Source: Crotalaria pallida (taxonomy: Eukaryota; Streptophyta; Magnoliopsida; Fabales; Fabaceae). Taken from it: a stretch of DNA of 64,000 nt. Positions 10,501 to 22,205 of the stretch are shown piece after piece. The notes beneath the pieces are model-generated. The model was not told the origin of the DNA. It saw nothing but the letters and a program-made list of their open reading frames with translations, and did no database searches. The translations under genes were made by a program, and so were the position numbers. Positions within the stretch are counted from its first letter, which is position 1; the number at the start of each line of letters is the position of its first letter. The stretch is taken from positions 11,428,501 through 11,492,500 of the forward strand of contig CM075652.1 of assembly GCA_037953625.1 (NCBI GenBank). Direction: 5' to 3'.

Positions 10501-11196
10501 TGTAACATCCTAAATTTAATTCTTCATGTAGATTGTGTGTTGATAACCTTAGGATAGAGGCAATTATGAAATAAGTTAGAAAATTGGCCATTTAGACATG
10601 TAAATTCAAGTTTAAAACATGGGAAATTGGGGAATGATAATAACAAGATTGGTAGCTTAGAATACAAATTCCACCGTTAGATGTGAAGTAGGATATGTGA
10701 GGAAGCTTGTGTCAAAATTTGAGGAAGATCCAACGGTTAACGAAGACGTTACGGCCGTTCAAAGTCGGGGTGCTGAAAACCCTACAACTTAATCGATTAA
10801 GTTGCAGCTTAATCGATTAAGCCTGAAGGGGGGAGGTTTTAATCGAGTAATACTCGATTAAGGGCTGCTAAAACTGAAAAAAATAAAAGCGTTTCACGCG
10901 TGCTTTTGGCCATAATGCACGAAATTTCTCTCTCTAGGGCACACAATCTCTCATCCCAAATCCATCAAGCTTCAAGGGAATCACTCCAAGGTCCCCCATC
11001 AAGTCTCCCTTGGTCTCTCCAAGTAAGTATCCATGATTATTGAAGTTCCTCTCTCTCTCTCTAATGTGGATTTTCTCTCTCTCTCTCTCTTTCCCCTCTT
11101 TGGGAAATCCGAATTCTCTATGGAAAAGGGGCAATAATCTCTTTATCATTCCATTCCTTTGGCTTAGGGAAGATTATTATCACTATCTCCATCTTC
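10501..11196 (+). repeat. Gypsy-A 3' LTR, truncated after 696 bp
   Basis: This matches 3392-4088 of the 5' LTR with about six substitutions. It stops at ...CCATCTTC, and the next base starts Copia-1 LTR sequence (CTTGCCTTGTAACC). About 1.8 kb of LTR is missing. Confidence 0.92.
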
Positions 11197-12236
11197 CTTG
11201 CCTTGTAACCCTATTGATATCTAATCTAACCTCTTCTCTTTTGCTTGCCAATACCCCACAACAAGACTTCCAATGCTTGCTTCACTACAAGACTTCCAAT
11301 TGCTTGTTAACACAACAAGGCTTCCAAGTGCTTGATGAAATGCCACACCAAGGCTTCCAAATAACTTTGCTTGATTCACAACCAAGACTTCCAATTGTTG
11401 TAGATAGCTTGCCTCTTGCAAAGATTACAACTCAAATAAAAACAAAATAACAATCCTATGAATCTCTTTCAAAAGTTATGAAAATATCAACATGAGAGAT
11501 TCAAGGTTCTTGACCAAAGAATGTAAAAATGAGAACTTTGATCTTGAGAAAGTGAGAGAGAATAGAGTGGCTTTGATTCTTTGTAAAATTGATATAAAAA
11601 TGATAGAGTATTGTAATAATGATTCACAAAGGTTAGAAATAGGTTTATATAGAATACCCAAAAGTTAGGAATGATTAGAAGTGCTTTTGAGAAGTGAAAA
11701 ACTCATTTAAAAACAGTTACAGCTCGTGTTAATCGAGTAACAAAGTCACTACTCGAGTAACAAGTGTAAAACTTGTTCACTACTCGAGTATTTAAGTTAC
11801 TACTCGAGTATTTACGCAAGGCTAAATAATTCTACTCGAGTAATCAGCCCCTTAATCGAGTAATTGCGCAAGACACAAAAATTCTACTCGAGTAATCAAG
11901 TGGCTAATCGAGTAGTCAGTTCAAAAAACACTTAAAACTTGTTTTCTCAAAATCTGAACCTTTTCTTTCAAAACTTTAAGCCACCTATTGATTTTAGGCA
12001 AAATGAATAATCAAAATATGATATAATCATGCAATCAAAAGAGATTCACTACCCTCTAATATACTCTACCCAAACTCATAAACTAAAAGACTTGTGAGGC
12101 AAAAGATAAAACATAAAACATAAACTACCAAACTAAGTCTTCATGAGTTGGCTCTCTCTTCTTAACTTGATCAACACATTTGTAGCTTGTTCAAAACCTT
12201 TTGGCATTTATCAAAACATTCTTCATGGATCTTACA
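11197..12236 (-). repeat. Copia-1 5' LTR, distal part, with four palindrome pairs
   Basis: This is the minus-strand LTR start (TGTAAG at 12236) and the region up to the Gypsy-A junction, alignable with the Copia-2 LTR. It carries eight ACTCGAGT/AATCGAGT-type 10-mers with starts at 11730/11750, 11781/11801, 11833/11853 and 11885/11905, each pair exactly 20 bp apart. A short frame over 11040-11450 crosses the A/Copia-1 junction and is not a gene. Confidence 0.88.
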
Positions 12237-14356
12237 ATAACTATCTAATTTCCAAACCAAACATATACATATACTCTTAGCAAGCACTATGAGCTAATTA
12301 GAAAATACTCCCTAAAGCAAGGTAAAGAACCCCTTACTTGCATTTCCTTAGACCTGATTCTTTTCGTGCAATGATGCCCAAACATAACGTGGTTCAATGT
12401 TCGCATCCCTGCTGATCCTAAAGTTCTTCATCGTCTAACTATATTATTAAATCAGATAGTAGTCAATGGGATGCGCCAAAACCGACTCAATTTGAAATCT
12501 CAATAGTTAAAATATTTCAAAGCAGAGTTTCAAATTTCGTTAGTTTTCAAATTTCAAACCGACTCAATTTCGTTAGTTTTCCAAATTACGCAATCATTTA
12601 ATTATAATTCACAAACCAAAATAACATAGAGTTTCAAATTAAGATCATTGTCTTCTCAATAATATAGTATAGCTTTTTATTGAAAATACGCTAACTTTCA
12701 AAAACTAACATAATCGTCAAAAATACATTAAAGTTGAGTAGTTTTAGCTTCAAGCCACAAAATCAAATGCCGGGACTTGACACTATTAATTCCGAATTAA
12801 AAAAAAAGTGTCCACGGTTTAAAATAAGTCCAAGTCACAATTATAACTTTCAAATAATTGCACTTCTCTTCAATTTGAAATTAATGTTCAACGTTTTGAC
12901 TCAAATTAATATTATGCCGAATATCTCAGGTTCCTAATTAACTGAGGTATGGTTTAGCCTAGGGACAATCCCACTAAGCTAAACGACAGCTCACTTACTT
13001 AGGAACCCAGCACATTTAACTAAAATACCCTTTAAACTCATCGTTCGGCATAATGGTCAACTCGGTATTATACAAATCAGAGTAACTAATCAAAATCATT
13101 ATCAATAATCAATAATAGTTTAACTAGTAGAATTAAAACTTAATACTTAATTCAAATACTATTTATTTTCTAAAACAACATAAACATTCAAAAACAACTT
13201 AATGTTATAATTATCACTAATTAATATTAAAAATAGTATTACTATTAGTATTAGTATCATTGTTATTATTAAAACATAACACAGAGCAATTAAAAAGGTA
13301 TTAGGGATTTACCCTCAAATGTGATTTTTGAAGTAGCAGGGAGGACAAAAACGGCTTCGGTTCAGACTGGTTCACAGCAAGGTAAAGTGGTTCACAGCAT
13401 CACCTCTTCACAGCAACTACGGCATCAACGACCGGCGTCGGTGACGATAACGGCACGGGTCTGAACGGGGAAAGAGAGGGGACAACCTTCGAGCTCCAAG
13501 TCACCAACATCAAGCATGAGAGCAACCAAGGAGGGCGAATCCAGCCCTGGGTAACGGCGGCGACGTGGCCTCCAAGGCCGGCGGCAACAGCGACCAGCGA
13601 AGGCGACCCCATGGTGGCAGCGAGTCGCGAGTAGAGACTGGGTGGAGGGAGAATGCGCGTGGGCACGCGGCTTTGACAGCAAGAGAGGAACGGCGGTGAT
13701 GGAGCTTAACAGCGGCGGCGCTGGTCCAGGGGCAGCGGTGCTCTTCTTGGCTAAGAGGGAGATAGAGAGCGGGACTGAGGGAGATAATGCCATGGAAGAA
13801 AGAGAGAGAGCCACTGAAGAAGAAGAAAAAGTTGAAGGAGAGTGGCTGGATGAGGAGGAAACACGAAGGAGAGTGAGAGCCAACAAGGGTGGGGGGTGGC
13901 GGCACATAGGAAAGAAGGAGAAACATAGGGTTTTCAACCCTCTTAGTTACCAATATACCCTCCTACTTATCTAATTTTTATTTTTAACAACAAAACAAAA
14001 ACATTATTCCTATCATGATTATTATTATTGCTTAAAGGAAAAAGCAACACTAAAAATAAATTGTCATATCAACACATATAGGGTAAATAATAAGGTTAAT
14101 AATAATGATATTACTCACAAAATAATTTAATATTGTTATATTTAAATCAAAGCAAAGTATAGAAAATATATTTTTAAAATAGGGTAATTACTTTAAATGA
14201 ATTTACTTTAAAATATACGAATAAAAATGTACTTTTCCAAATAATATAACGTACTTTATGAAAATACCCAACACTTTAATTATTAATTAAAAGAATTAAT
14301 TACTTAATTTGATATATCTCTAAATTTATAAGGCTAAAGAAAATTAGGATGTTACA
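12237..14356 (-). repeat. Gypsy-D 3' LTR, start-proximal part
   Basis: This matches 31978-34059 closely. It ends on the right with TGTTACA (14350-14356), the minus-strand LTR start. It carries about 40 extra bases near 12530-12570, a local duplication of the CGTTAGTTTTC segment that the other LTR lacks. It is interrupted at 12236/12237 by Copia-1. The motif TTCACAGCA occurs at 13371, 13391 and 13407. Confidence 0.87.
13400..13970 (-). other. GC-rich, purine/pyrimidine-skewed segment of the D LTR with long open frames
   Basis: A GC-rich island lies within an AT-rich LTR. On the element's sense (minus) strand it contains overlapping frames of 170 and 147 codons (13425-13937 and 13510-13953), and on the other strand one of 110 codons. 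The predicted peptides are low-complexity Ser/Pro/Leu-rich and match no family I know. The position, roughly 0.4-0.95 kb inside the LTR, suits the 5' untranslated transcript. The copy at 33095-33670 keeps the two sense frames. I treat this as a leader with fortuitous frames or a very old captured sequence, not as a gene. Confidence 0.5.
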
Positions 14357-14394
14357 ATCCTTCCCCCCAAAAAGAAATTTCGTCCTCGAAATTT
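14357..14394 (-). other. Gypsy-D polypurine tract and adjacent hairpin
   Basis: The minus strand reads CTTTTTGGGGGGAAGGAT up to the LTR start. Just inside is an inverted repeat AAATTTCG/CGAAATTT with a 4-base loop, equivalent to the Gypsy-A hairpin at 10464-10481. Confidence 0.82.
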
Positions 14395-16289
14395 GACTAG
14401 AGAAAACCATAAGGTTAGGATTTGAGAATTTTTGGATCATCATTCCAACCAATTTAGACAAACACAAATAAAATCAATACTACCAATAGCACGAGGGTCT
14501 TCAAAAATTCATTTATTTAACAGAAATACAAAACCTTGATGTTAATAAAAATATAATTGTGTAATAAGAATTTGGATGTCTGGTTAAGTAAAAAGGCTCT
14601 TAAACTCAATCAAGAGGAAACCATCCTTCGTAACAATGTCAAATAAAAGAAATCATCACTTGGTGTACAAAATAGCAACTACATTTGAATCAGTTCCAAA
14701 CACAATCATTTAATTTCTCAAAACGGAAAAAGAATTTTTTTAACATTTAGAAGGTGATAGCTATTGAAAGGATATTTTGGCTCTGTCATAAATGTAAAAC
14801 AAATCCAAATCTCAAAGAGGCAATATAAAATATAACACAAAGTAGGACCTTTAAAAACCCAATTGGTCTAAACAAAATCGGTATTAAGCATATGGTTTAA
14901 ATTCGGGTAACAAGTTCAGCACCTAAAATGATACAATATCTGAATATCTTATTGAGAGCTATTTTTGTAAGAGAACATAATTCACTTACACACTCGGATG
15001 TAATATTAATTTTGTAAGAACTTAAAACAGAAAGAGTGGCATTTTTTTTTCAAGAAATAGAACATGAAATAAAAATCTAAGCAGGAACTTGGATGTCAAA
15101 AGTAGGAATTAATAATCATGACTCAACCAATAGGGTGTCATTAACTTAAATGAATGTCAGTTTAAGTTACCAGGAGAAAAACTGAAACCTGAAAAGAATT
15201 AAAAATTCGTTAAATAGTGTTAAAAACATTTTCCCTGACATTATAGTTTTGGAAAACTTCTTGAAGTAAACTGAGTAACATAATAGGTTGGCATTAACCA
15301 ATACTAATATAAAAGATTCATGAGAAATATGCTAAGCAAGAAAAGGTTGAAACTTATTTAACAATTTTCGTTCAACAAGACATAACCAATGGTTCAAAAT
15401 CCAAGATTCATTATCTTTAAATACATGTGCATGCAGGTATTCAAAGGAAACATATACGAAAATTAGTTCAAAATGATTTCGGGAGGTATGATTTCCATTA
15501 TTTGCCCGGAAGCCCGAAAACCGGAAAAATTACATGGCTGTAATAGAAATGCATTTTTGAAAAATACCAATTCAATTCCCAACACTATGAAAAATTACAG
15601 GTGGTGTCCCTACATTTAAAAGAACAACGTGGTAAATTTTCAGTTCGATCGGAGTTCGTTAGGTTCAGTTCTAACCCTGTGACCACTTTGTCCAAAAACA
15701 CTGTTAACATCGGGGGCTGAACCCAAATTGGAGTTATTTAAAATAGTAAACCAATTCCAAATGACCTCAAAAGTTACAGGGACATCAAATATACTTAGCC
15801 AAAGGTTGTGTAAAATTTTCAAACCGATCAGAGCACATTAGACTCGATTTTTCCCTTGCATTCGCAGTGTCGGAGACACCGGAATTGTCGGGCCTGATTA
15901 TGAAAAAGCATTTGTTTAAAATACTAACTTGCTCCAAACAGCTTGACCTTTTACAAACATGGATTCGAACTTGGGATGCTCACATAAAATTTTTCCCATG
16001 ACATTTTGAGCATCCTGAGCCCGAAAATGAGTTTAACTTTATATGAAAAAACTCAATTTCCCAACAAACACTTTAAAACCCAAAGATCCAAATAAATAGC
16101 AAATCGTTTTTCAAATCACATGCAACCTAAAAAAATCAGATATCATAATGTTACATATGCACAAACACTTAGCATGCATCAACTCTAACACTAGTCTAGT
16201 TATGACCAAATATTTCAATCAAAATATAACTCAGTCAAATCCAGCAAATGCACACATCATCATTAGCACTTATGAAATATCAATTAGTG
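14395..16289 (-). other. Gypsy-D internal DNA, noncoding
   Basis: About 1.9 kb of AT-rich sequence without credible coding regions on either strand. No gag, protease or pol motif is visible. It ends at the CAATG duplication that flanks solo LTR C. Confidence 0.7.
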
Positions 16290-16658
16290 CAATGTGTAAC
16301 ATCCTAAGTTTTATTTTAAGTGAAATTATTGTTTAAACCCAAGAAAATAATTAGATTAATTGCTTAAAGAATTTTGGGAGCAAGGTGAGTAGTAATTATA
16401 AGTACTAGGGGTTGTGCAGGAGACATTTGTAGCAATGGGAAAAATTATCTAAGCGGAATCGGAGGTTAAATCGGCGTTTCAAATGTTAGAAATCAGCCGA
16501 AACGAGAAAATTTGGAATTTATTATAGGATGGTAATAAATTAAATTCCACCGTTGGATATGAAGTTTAAGGGATTAAGAAGCTTGTCCAAAAATTTGGGC
16601 TCGATCCGACGGTTAACGAAGAAGTTATGGCGAATCGAAGTCGGGAATCACTGGTGCA

Positions 16659-16819
16659 TGCCCAAGCGCACCGGTGCACGCCCAGGCGCACCAGATGCAC
16701 CAGCCCAGTCAGAAATCTGCCCAGGCGTGCACCACACTCGCCCAGGCGCGCGACCGAATCACCAACGCGCATAAGGTGTGCAGCGCGCGCGCAGGCGCAT
16801 GCCTTTCCGCGCCCAGGCG
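16659..16819. repeat. CGCCCAGGCG paired-motif cassette in LTR C
   Basis: Six near-palindromic 10-mers of the CGCC-CA-GGCG type start at 16659, 16679, 16718, 16739, 16788 and 16810, giving pairs 20, 21 and 22 bp apart. The cassette follows the segment GATCCGACGGTTAACGAAGA, as in Gypsy-A, but with a different motif. Open frames across this GC-rich stretch on both strands are composition artefacts. Confidence 0.8.
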
Positions 16820-16879
16820 CGCGAGTGCGTGTTTCACGCACCAGCACCTTAAATTGGTGCACCAGCCGCCCCTCCACCC

Positions 16880-17290
16880 CATTTCCTCCGCACCACTTCT
16901 CTCTCCCTCACCCAAATCAACCCCCAACACTCCAAAACCACCTCCAACCACCACAAGAGCCACCAAGGGCCACCCACCTCCTTGGTCTCCCTCCTCCCCA
17001 TAGATCCACTCTCTCTCCTCCCTCTTGATCTTTTTCTCTCTCTCCTCCATGGCCCATTCTCTCTCTCTCTCTCACCTAGGGCTTTGCTTTCTCTCTCCTT
17101 CAACCACCACCACACCCACCACCATGAACCACCACCTACCACCACCACTATGAGCACCCTTCTCCTCCCTTTCCCTATTGATTTGAGTTCCCTTTCTCTC
17201 TTCCTCCTCCCTTGATGTTTCTCTCTCCTCTAGGGCTTTCTCTCTCCTTCCACCAGATCTCACCGGCGTCGTTATCGATCGGGATCGCAC
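16880..17290 (+). other. CT-rich probable leader of LTR C
   Basis: A strongly pyrimidine-rich stretch (many CTCTCTC and ACCACCACC runs) lies downstream of the cassette, followed by a GC-rich part to about 17400. It resembles a transcribed 5' untranslated region. Frames here are simple-sequence artefacts and I assign no gene. Confidence 0.5.
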
Positions 17291-18162
17291 GGGCTCATGC
17301 TGGGTACTCCGAGGCGTGAAGCTTTGGCCTCGATCCGGCCGCGATCGTTCTCACAAACGAGGAGCAACACCGACGGCGACATCGACATCGAGCCACAATC
17401 CAGGTTCTTTGTTTAAAAGAAAACCCGAGGTAAGAAGGGTTCGTATTACCTCTATTTTGTATCACTCCTTGTATATCATCTTACTTTATAAGAAAAGTAA
17501 TAAGTTTAAGAATACTTGGACTTGTTATCGTTGGAAAAAGATCTGAAAATAAGAATTTTCCCTTCCCTTGAAAATTTATTTTCAAGAACACTTGATTAAT
17601 AATGAAGGTGACTAGTAAAATCAGAGTTTGCGGAAACATAGTAAAATAGGTATATTATACTCTCAAAATGTATCAAGTGTAACAAGTCCATGGATACCAA
17701 ATAAATATTATTATGAAACCAAATTCATCTTATGATACCTCTTTCAAAATGTGTATCATATAAATACTATTAGAAACATAGATGTTATAGAGCTGGTCAC
17801 TGGTCCTCTGTCCAAACATTTATCTGGCCGGATCCTCGATATCTGCACAACGGGTTCCCAACCCACACTTTCTACACTCTGCATGCACCTAAAGGAACAT
17901 CTCCCTTTACTGATTCTTGTGCAAGCTAGATGCACGATCAACACCTAATAAGGGCATGGGGGTTAGCTATACATATTCGCATAATCAAATGAGAATAAAA
18001 CTAACATCCACAAGTCAACATGTAGCAAACCATGATGCATAATCATATGAGCACACCCGGTTAATCTTAATAATTCTTTCAATGCAGGTGGCATGATGCA
18101 TGATTTCCTTCCACAACTGAGGCCTCTAAAGTCCATCTTGGATGTCCATCCAATACATCCTT

Positions 18163-18676
18163 GTGTTCCCGGAACACCGATATTCGTTCCCAGAACGTAA
18201 TGTCGAACCATACTTGGAATAATAAGCATCACTCCCAGAGTGTGCACCACGTTCCCAGAACGTGTAGCAAACCATACTTGGAATAATAAGCATCACTCCC
18301 AGAGTGTGCATCACGTTCCCAGAACGCATACGTTCCCAGAACGCATAAAAACCAGGTCCCAGACACTGGCCACATATCTATAATGTGTCATCAAGTAGGT
18401 TGCAAATCAATGTGTTCCCAGAACACTAACATACGTTCCCAGAACGTATAAAAACCAGGTCCCAGACACTGGCCACATATCTATAATGTGTCATCAAGTA
18501 GGTTATAATTTGGTACTCCCGGAGTACCCTCCTCATATTCCCAGAATATGATAAACGTTCCGACCAACCAAACTTCCATTCTATATGGATGCACAATCAT
18601 TAAGGTTGGTTTTTATATTTAATTCTATTATTATACCAATGTGTTCCCAGAACACTCACATACGTTCCCAGAACGT
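18163..18676. repeat. CCCAG hairpin array in LTR E, first part
   Basis: More than ten short perfect hairpins share the loop CCCAG or CCCGG. Stems differ: GTGTT/AACAC (18163), CACGTT/AACGTG (18248), CACT/AGTG (18230), GGTACT/AGTACC (18512), CATATT/AATATG (18534), ACGTT/AACGT (near 18432 and 18662). Some are duplicated within larger units of about 100 bp. The array resumes after Copia-2 at 24530. Confidence 0.9.
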
Positions 18677-19060
18677 ATCGCAAACCATACTTGGAATAAA
18701 ATCAAGCACTGTAAGTTCCATGATGAATGTTTTGATAATGATAAAGTGTTTTGAACAAGCTATCATGTGTTGATCAAGTTCAAGTTCAACAAGCAACAAC
18801 AAACATCAAGTGAAGAAGAGAGAACAAGCTCATGAAGACTTAAGTTTGAGTGTAATTATTTTTGTTTTATCTTTTGCCTCTCTAGCTTCATAGGTTTTCA
18901 TTTGGGTAGTTTGTTTAGAGGGTAGTGAATCTCATTCATAAGTCATGATTTAATCATAATTTGAGTTTTCACTTAACCTAGAATCAATAGGTGGCTTAAA
19001 GGTTTTAAAGGAAAGGTTGGTTTTTGAGAAAACAAGTTTTAAACAAGTGCAGTATCAATT

Positions 19061-19121
19061 TACTCGAGTAGATCAAGATTTAATTGAGTAGTACTCGAGT
19101 ATGCTGCAATTTACTCGAGTA
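19061..19121. repeat. ACTCGAGT cassette 1 in the Copia-2 LTR
   Basis: Four 10-mers start at 19061, 19081 (degenerate, TAATTGAGTA), 19092 and 19112. Spacings are 20, 11 and 20 bp. Confidence 0.88.
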
Positions 19122-20061
19122 AACACTGCTGAACTGATTTTTAAAATACGATTTTTACTTCTCAAAATCAGTTTTCAAGTGCCATAACTTTTGGGTATTC
19201 TATAAAAACCTTTTCCTAACCTTTGTGATCATAACCTATCATTTTGATATTCATTTTACAAAGAATAAAGCCACTCTATTCTCTCTCAATTTCAAAGATC
19301 AAAGCTTTTTTATTTTCATATTCTTTGATCAAGAACCTTTGAATCTCTTGTGTGATTTGTCATAGCTATTGATTGAGATTCATTAGGATTGTTATGTGTA
19401 TTCATTGAATTGTAATCTTTGCAATAAGGCCAGCCACTACAACAAACAAGAAGCCTTGGTGTGTCGATTATCATCAAGCAAATCTCATTGGAGAAGAAGA
19501 AAGTCTTGGTTGTGAATCAAGCAAAGTGAAGCCTTGGTGTGTGGATTATCATCAAGCAATTGAAGACTTGTTGTGTCGATTATCAACAAGGGGTAGAGGT
19601 TAGATTAGAGAGAAGATCAATAGGATTACAAGGCAAGGGTGTCGGTTATCTCTTGTAGGCTAGCAAGAAGGAAGTCTTGTGAGGCAATCACTTGTAATTT
19701 GAGAACTCTAATTCCTCATAGTGAAGAATCTCTCTTGGTTGAAGAGGGGACTGGATGTAGCTTTCAAGAGGGTGAAAGTGAACCAGGATAAATCGTTGTG
19801 TCGTATCTCTAAACCCTTACTCTTTATATTCAAGTCATTTGATTGCGTTCTTGGTTGAAAACCTAGAAAGATTGATTTTCATAATTGATTGAATTGAATC
19901 TTTAATTGTTCAAATTGATAAAGGGAAAATCATTTTCATAACTAGGTTAATCAATAAGAATATAGGTGTTAATCATCTCCGTTGAATCTCTGATCTTTAA
20001 TGTGAATTGATTGATTTTCGTATGCGAATGAAAACTTGATTTTTCTGGTTTCTGTCAGATA

Positions 20062-20122
20062 TACTCGAGTAAACGAGTCTTTAATCGAGTACTACTCGAG
20101 TACTCTGAAATCTACTCGAATA
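20062..20122. repeat. ACTCGAGT cassette 2 in the Copia-2 LTR
   Basis: Four 10-mers start at 20062, 20082, 20093 and 20113. Spacings are again 20, 11 and 20 bp, although the intervening bases differ from cassette 1. Confidence 0.88.
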
Positions 20123-20280
20123 AACCTGAGAGTTTTTGGAAAAATATTTTGTTTTAATTGTTTCGATTTGTTTCGTTCGAAAATCTTTCAAGGTATCTTG
20201 TACACCTATTCAACCCCCCCTTCTAGGTGTATTCCTAGGGTTCCTTTGTCTCTCCAACCACCAGTTGCGGTTTCCTCAAT

Positions 20281-20292
20281 TGGTATCAAAGC
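20281..20292 (+). other. Copia-2 primer-binding site
   Basis: TGGTATCAAAGC lies two bases after the LTR. It differs from the initiator-Met consensus (TGGTATCAGAGC) by one base. Confidence 0.88.
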
Positions 20293-20351
20293 TCGGTCGA
20301 AAGACACGAGCATAAGAGCTTTTTCGTAAAGATCCTAGTTAAGTAACCGCA

Positions 20352-22142
20352 ATGGGTTCTACGAATCCCTTTGGTGGTGAAGGTGCTTCAATAAGTCGTC
20401 CTCCATTTTTTGCCGGAGAAGGCTATGCATATTGGAAAGTTAGAATGAAAATCTTTATCCAAGCCATAGATAGTGAAATTTGGAAAGTAGTTGAAAAAGG
20501 TCCTCATATCCACTCTAGTTTAGTTGACGGTGTAGAACAATTGATCCCCGAGGATAAGTGGAAAGATAATGATAGAAAGAAAGTACAATATGATTATAAA
20601 GCAAAGAATATCATTACCTCCGCTTTATCCTATGACGAGTTCTTTAGAGTTTCTCAATGTTCTAGTTCTAAGGAAATGTGGGACACTTTACAAGTGACTC
20701 ATGAAGGAACTAGTGAGGTTAGGAGAGCTAGATTGAATGCTTTAATGCGTGATTATGAATTGTTTCAAATGCTTCCAAATGAATCTATAAATGATATGCA
20801 AAAGCGTTTTACTCACATTATAAATCATTTACTTGCTCTTGGTAAAACTTTTCTTAAAGGTGAACTTTCTAACAAAGTGTTGAGATGTTTAGACAGGAAT
20901 TGGCAACCAAAAGTAACGGCTATCGTTGAATCTAAAGATTTGGATGCTATGGATCTAGCAACACTTTTTGGAAAGCTTCAAGAACATGAAATGGAGCTTG
21001 GACGATTAAGTATTAATGAAGAGTCGGATAAGAACAAAGAAAGAAAGGGACTTGCTCTTAAAGTCAATAGATCATATAAAAAGAAAGAGAGTTCCGATGA
21101 TGATGATAGTGAAGATTCCGATTCGGATGTTGATGAAAAAGACATGAAACTTTTACTAAGGAAGTTTGACAAGTTTCTAAGGAGAAAAGGAAGGTTGAAC
21201 AAGGACAAAGGTAAAGAGAAGGATTCCCCACACTACAAGACCAAGACATCAAAAGAAGGTGTAGTTTGCCATGAATGTGGAAAACCCGGACATCTCAAGT
21301 ATTCATGCTCTAGATATCTCAAGAAGAAGGAGAAAGACAAGAAGAATTCCAAGCATAAAAGAGCATACATAGTTTGGGATAGTGATGAAGATAACAAGAA
21401 AACCACATCGAGTAGTTCATCGGATAATGAAGAAGCCGCTTGTCTCAACTTGATAACTCTAGTAGATGATGAAGAACAAAGTTCAAATGATGAATCAAGT
21501 GAACAAAGCGAGGATAGCAATGTAAGTCTTACTAAATCCGAAATTTCTTCTAAATATGAATTGTTATATAATGCTTATGAAGAAATGCATGAACAACTTG
21601 AAAAACTAGCTTTGAAAAACATTGAAAGAAAGAAGCTCATTTTGAAACATCAAAAAGAGATTTTAGAACTTCAAAAACAAGTTGATGAGCTTAATCTTGA
21701 AAATGAAACTCTTGATCTTATATATGCTAGTTCTTCTTGTGATTGTGCTAGTAGAGTGAATATTGTGGTTGATTGTGAGAATTGCAAGTTGCTTAAAGAT
21801 GAAAATGCTATTTTGAAAAATAAGCTTGCAAGTTTCACAAGTGGTGACATTAGATTGCGCACATTGTTAAATTTTCAAAGAGGAAATTCAAACAAGTTTG
21901 GTTTGGGTTATACTAATGCTAAGAGTAATTCTCATAGAAATGTTGTTGATTTTTCTAAGGTTGATTTTTGAAATGCACCAACATGTTTCTATTGTGGTAC
22001 TCATGGACATACTTCAAATGTGTGTTATGTTAAAATGCATGGTATACCTAAAGGAGATTTTGTTTGGATGAAAAAGGGTGAAAGTCCCTACACTAACAAA
22101 AATGGATCCAAAACCATTTGGATACCAAAAAGCAAAGCATGA
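20352..22142 (+). pseudogene. gag: Copia-type gag polyprotein with a late premature stop (Copia-2)
   Basis: The frame opens at the ATG at 20352 and runs 539 codons to a TGA at 21969-21971, then stays open to 22142, the end used by Copia-1. The long part holds an N-terminal DUF4219-like segment, a UBN2-like capsid region (about residues 80-185), an acidic linker, a complete zinc knuckle near residues 306-319 and a coiled-coil stretch (about 395-470). The part lost after the stop contains the second CX2CX4HX4C knuckle. The TGA lies where Copia-1 has a Ser codon (TCA), a single-base change. A 539-residue gag with one knuckle may still be made. There is no pol. It is homologous to 936-2729. Confidence 0.88.
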
Positions 22143-22205
22143 TTGTTTTGTAGGTATGATTGAAGAGCAAAGAGAGCTTACAAGTGTTATTCATATTTGC
22201 ATCTT

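Larger units (their letters stand above)
3392..11196 (+). mobile_element. Gypsy-A: young Ty3/Gypsy element with truncated 3' LTR
   Basis: The order is 5' LTR (3392-5899), initiator-Met primer site, leader hairpin, one gag-pol frame (6078-10331), polypurine tract, and a 3' LTR (10501-11196) of which only the first 696 bp remain. The lineage looks like a Tekay/Del-type chromovirus, from the long LTRs, initiator-Met primer and a C-terminal chromodomain-like remnant; this is inferred. By eye the shared LTR stretch differs at about six bases plus short run-length changes, so insertion is recent. The right junction removes the rest of the 3' LTR and roughly 20 bp of the host Copia-1 LTR, so no target duplication is left. 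Confidence 0.92.
1..12236 (-). mobile_element. Copia-1: gag-only Copia-type LTR element, split by Gypsy-A
   Basis: Read on the minus strand, the order is 5' LTR (12236 to 11197, then 3391 to 2800), primer site, gag, a spacer rich in primer-site-like motifs, polypurine tract and 3' LTR running off the window start. No protease, integrase or reverse transcriptase is visible, so it is non-autonomous. It lies inside the 3' LTR of Gypsy-D: sequence right of 12236 matches D near 31978. Its own 5' LTR is interrupted by Gypsy-A. The left end and its target duplication are outside the window. It is a relative of Copia-2 (18710-24523), not a recent duplicate. Confidence 0.85.
18710..20278 (+). repeat. 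Copia-2 5' LTR
   Basis: 1569 bp, TG...CA ends. It contains two palindrome cassettes (19061-19121 and 20062-20122) and a run of CTTGGTGTGTCGATTATC-like short repeats near 19450-19590. Confidence 0.93.

Noticed and set aside
13642..13974. Plus-strand 110-codon frame in the D LTR GC-rich block
   Set aside because: It is antisense to the element, purine-rich low complexity, and shortened by a stop in the other copy (33345-33530).
17670..17690. TGTAACA near 17677 as the left end of solo LTR E
   Set aside because: The five bases before it do not match the TATTT right of 26680, whereas TATTT precedes TGTATCAC at 17458.
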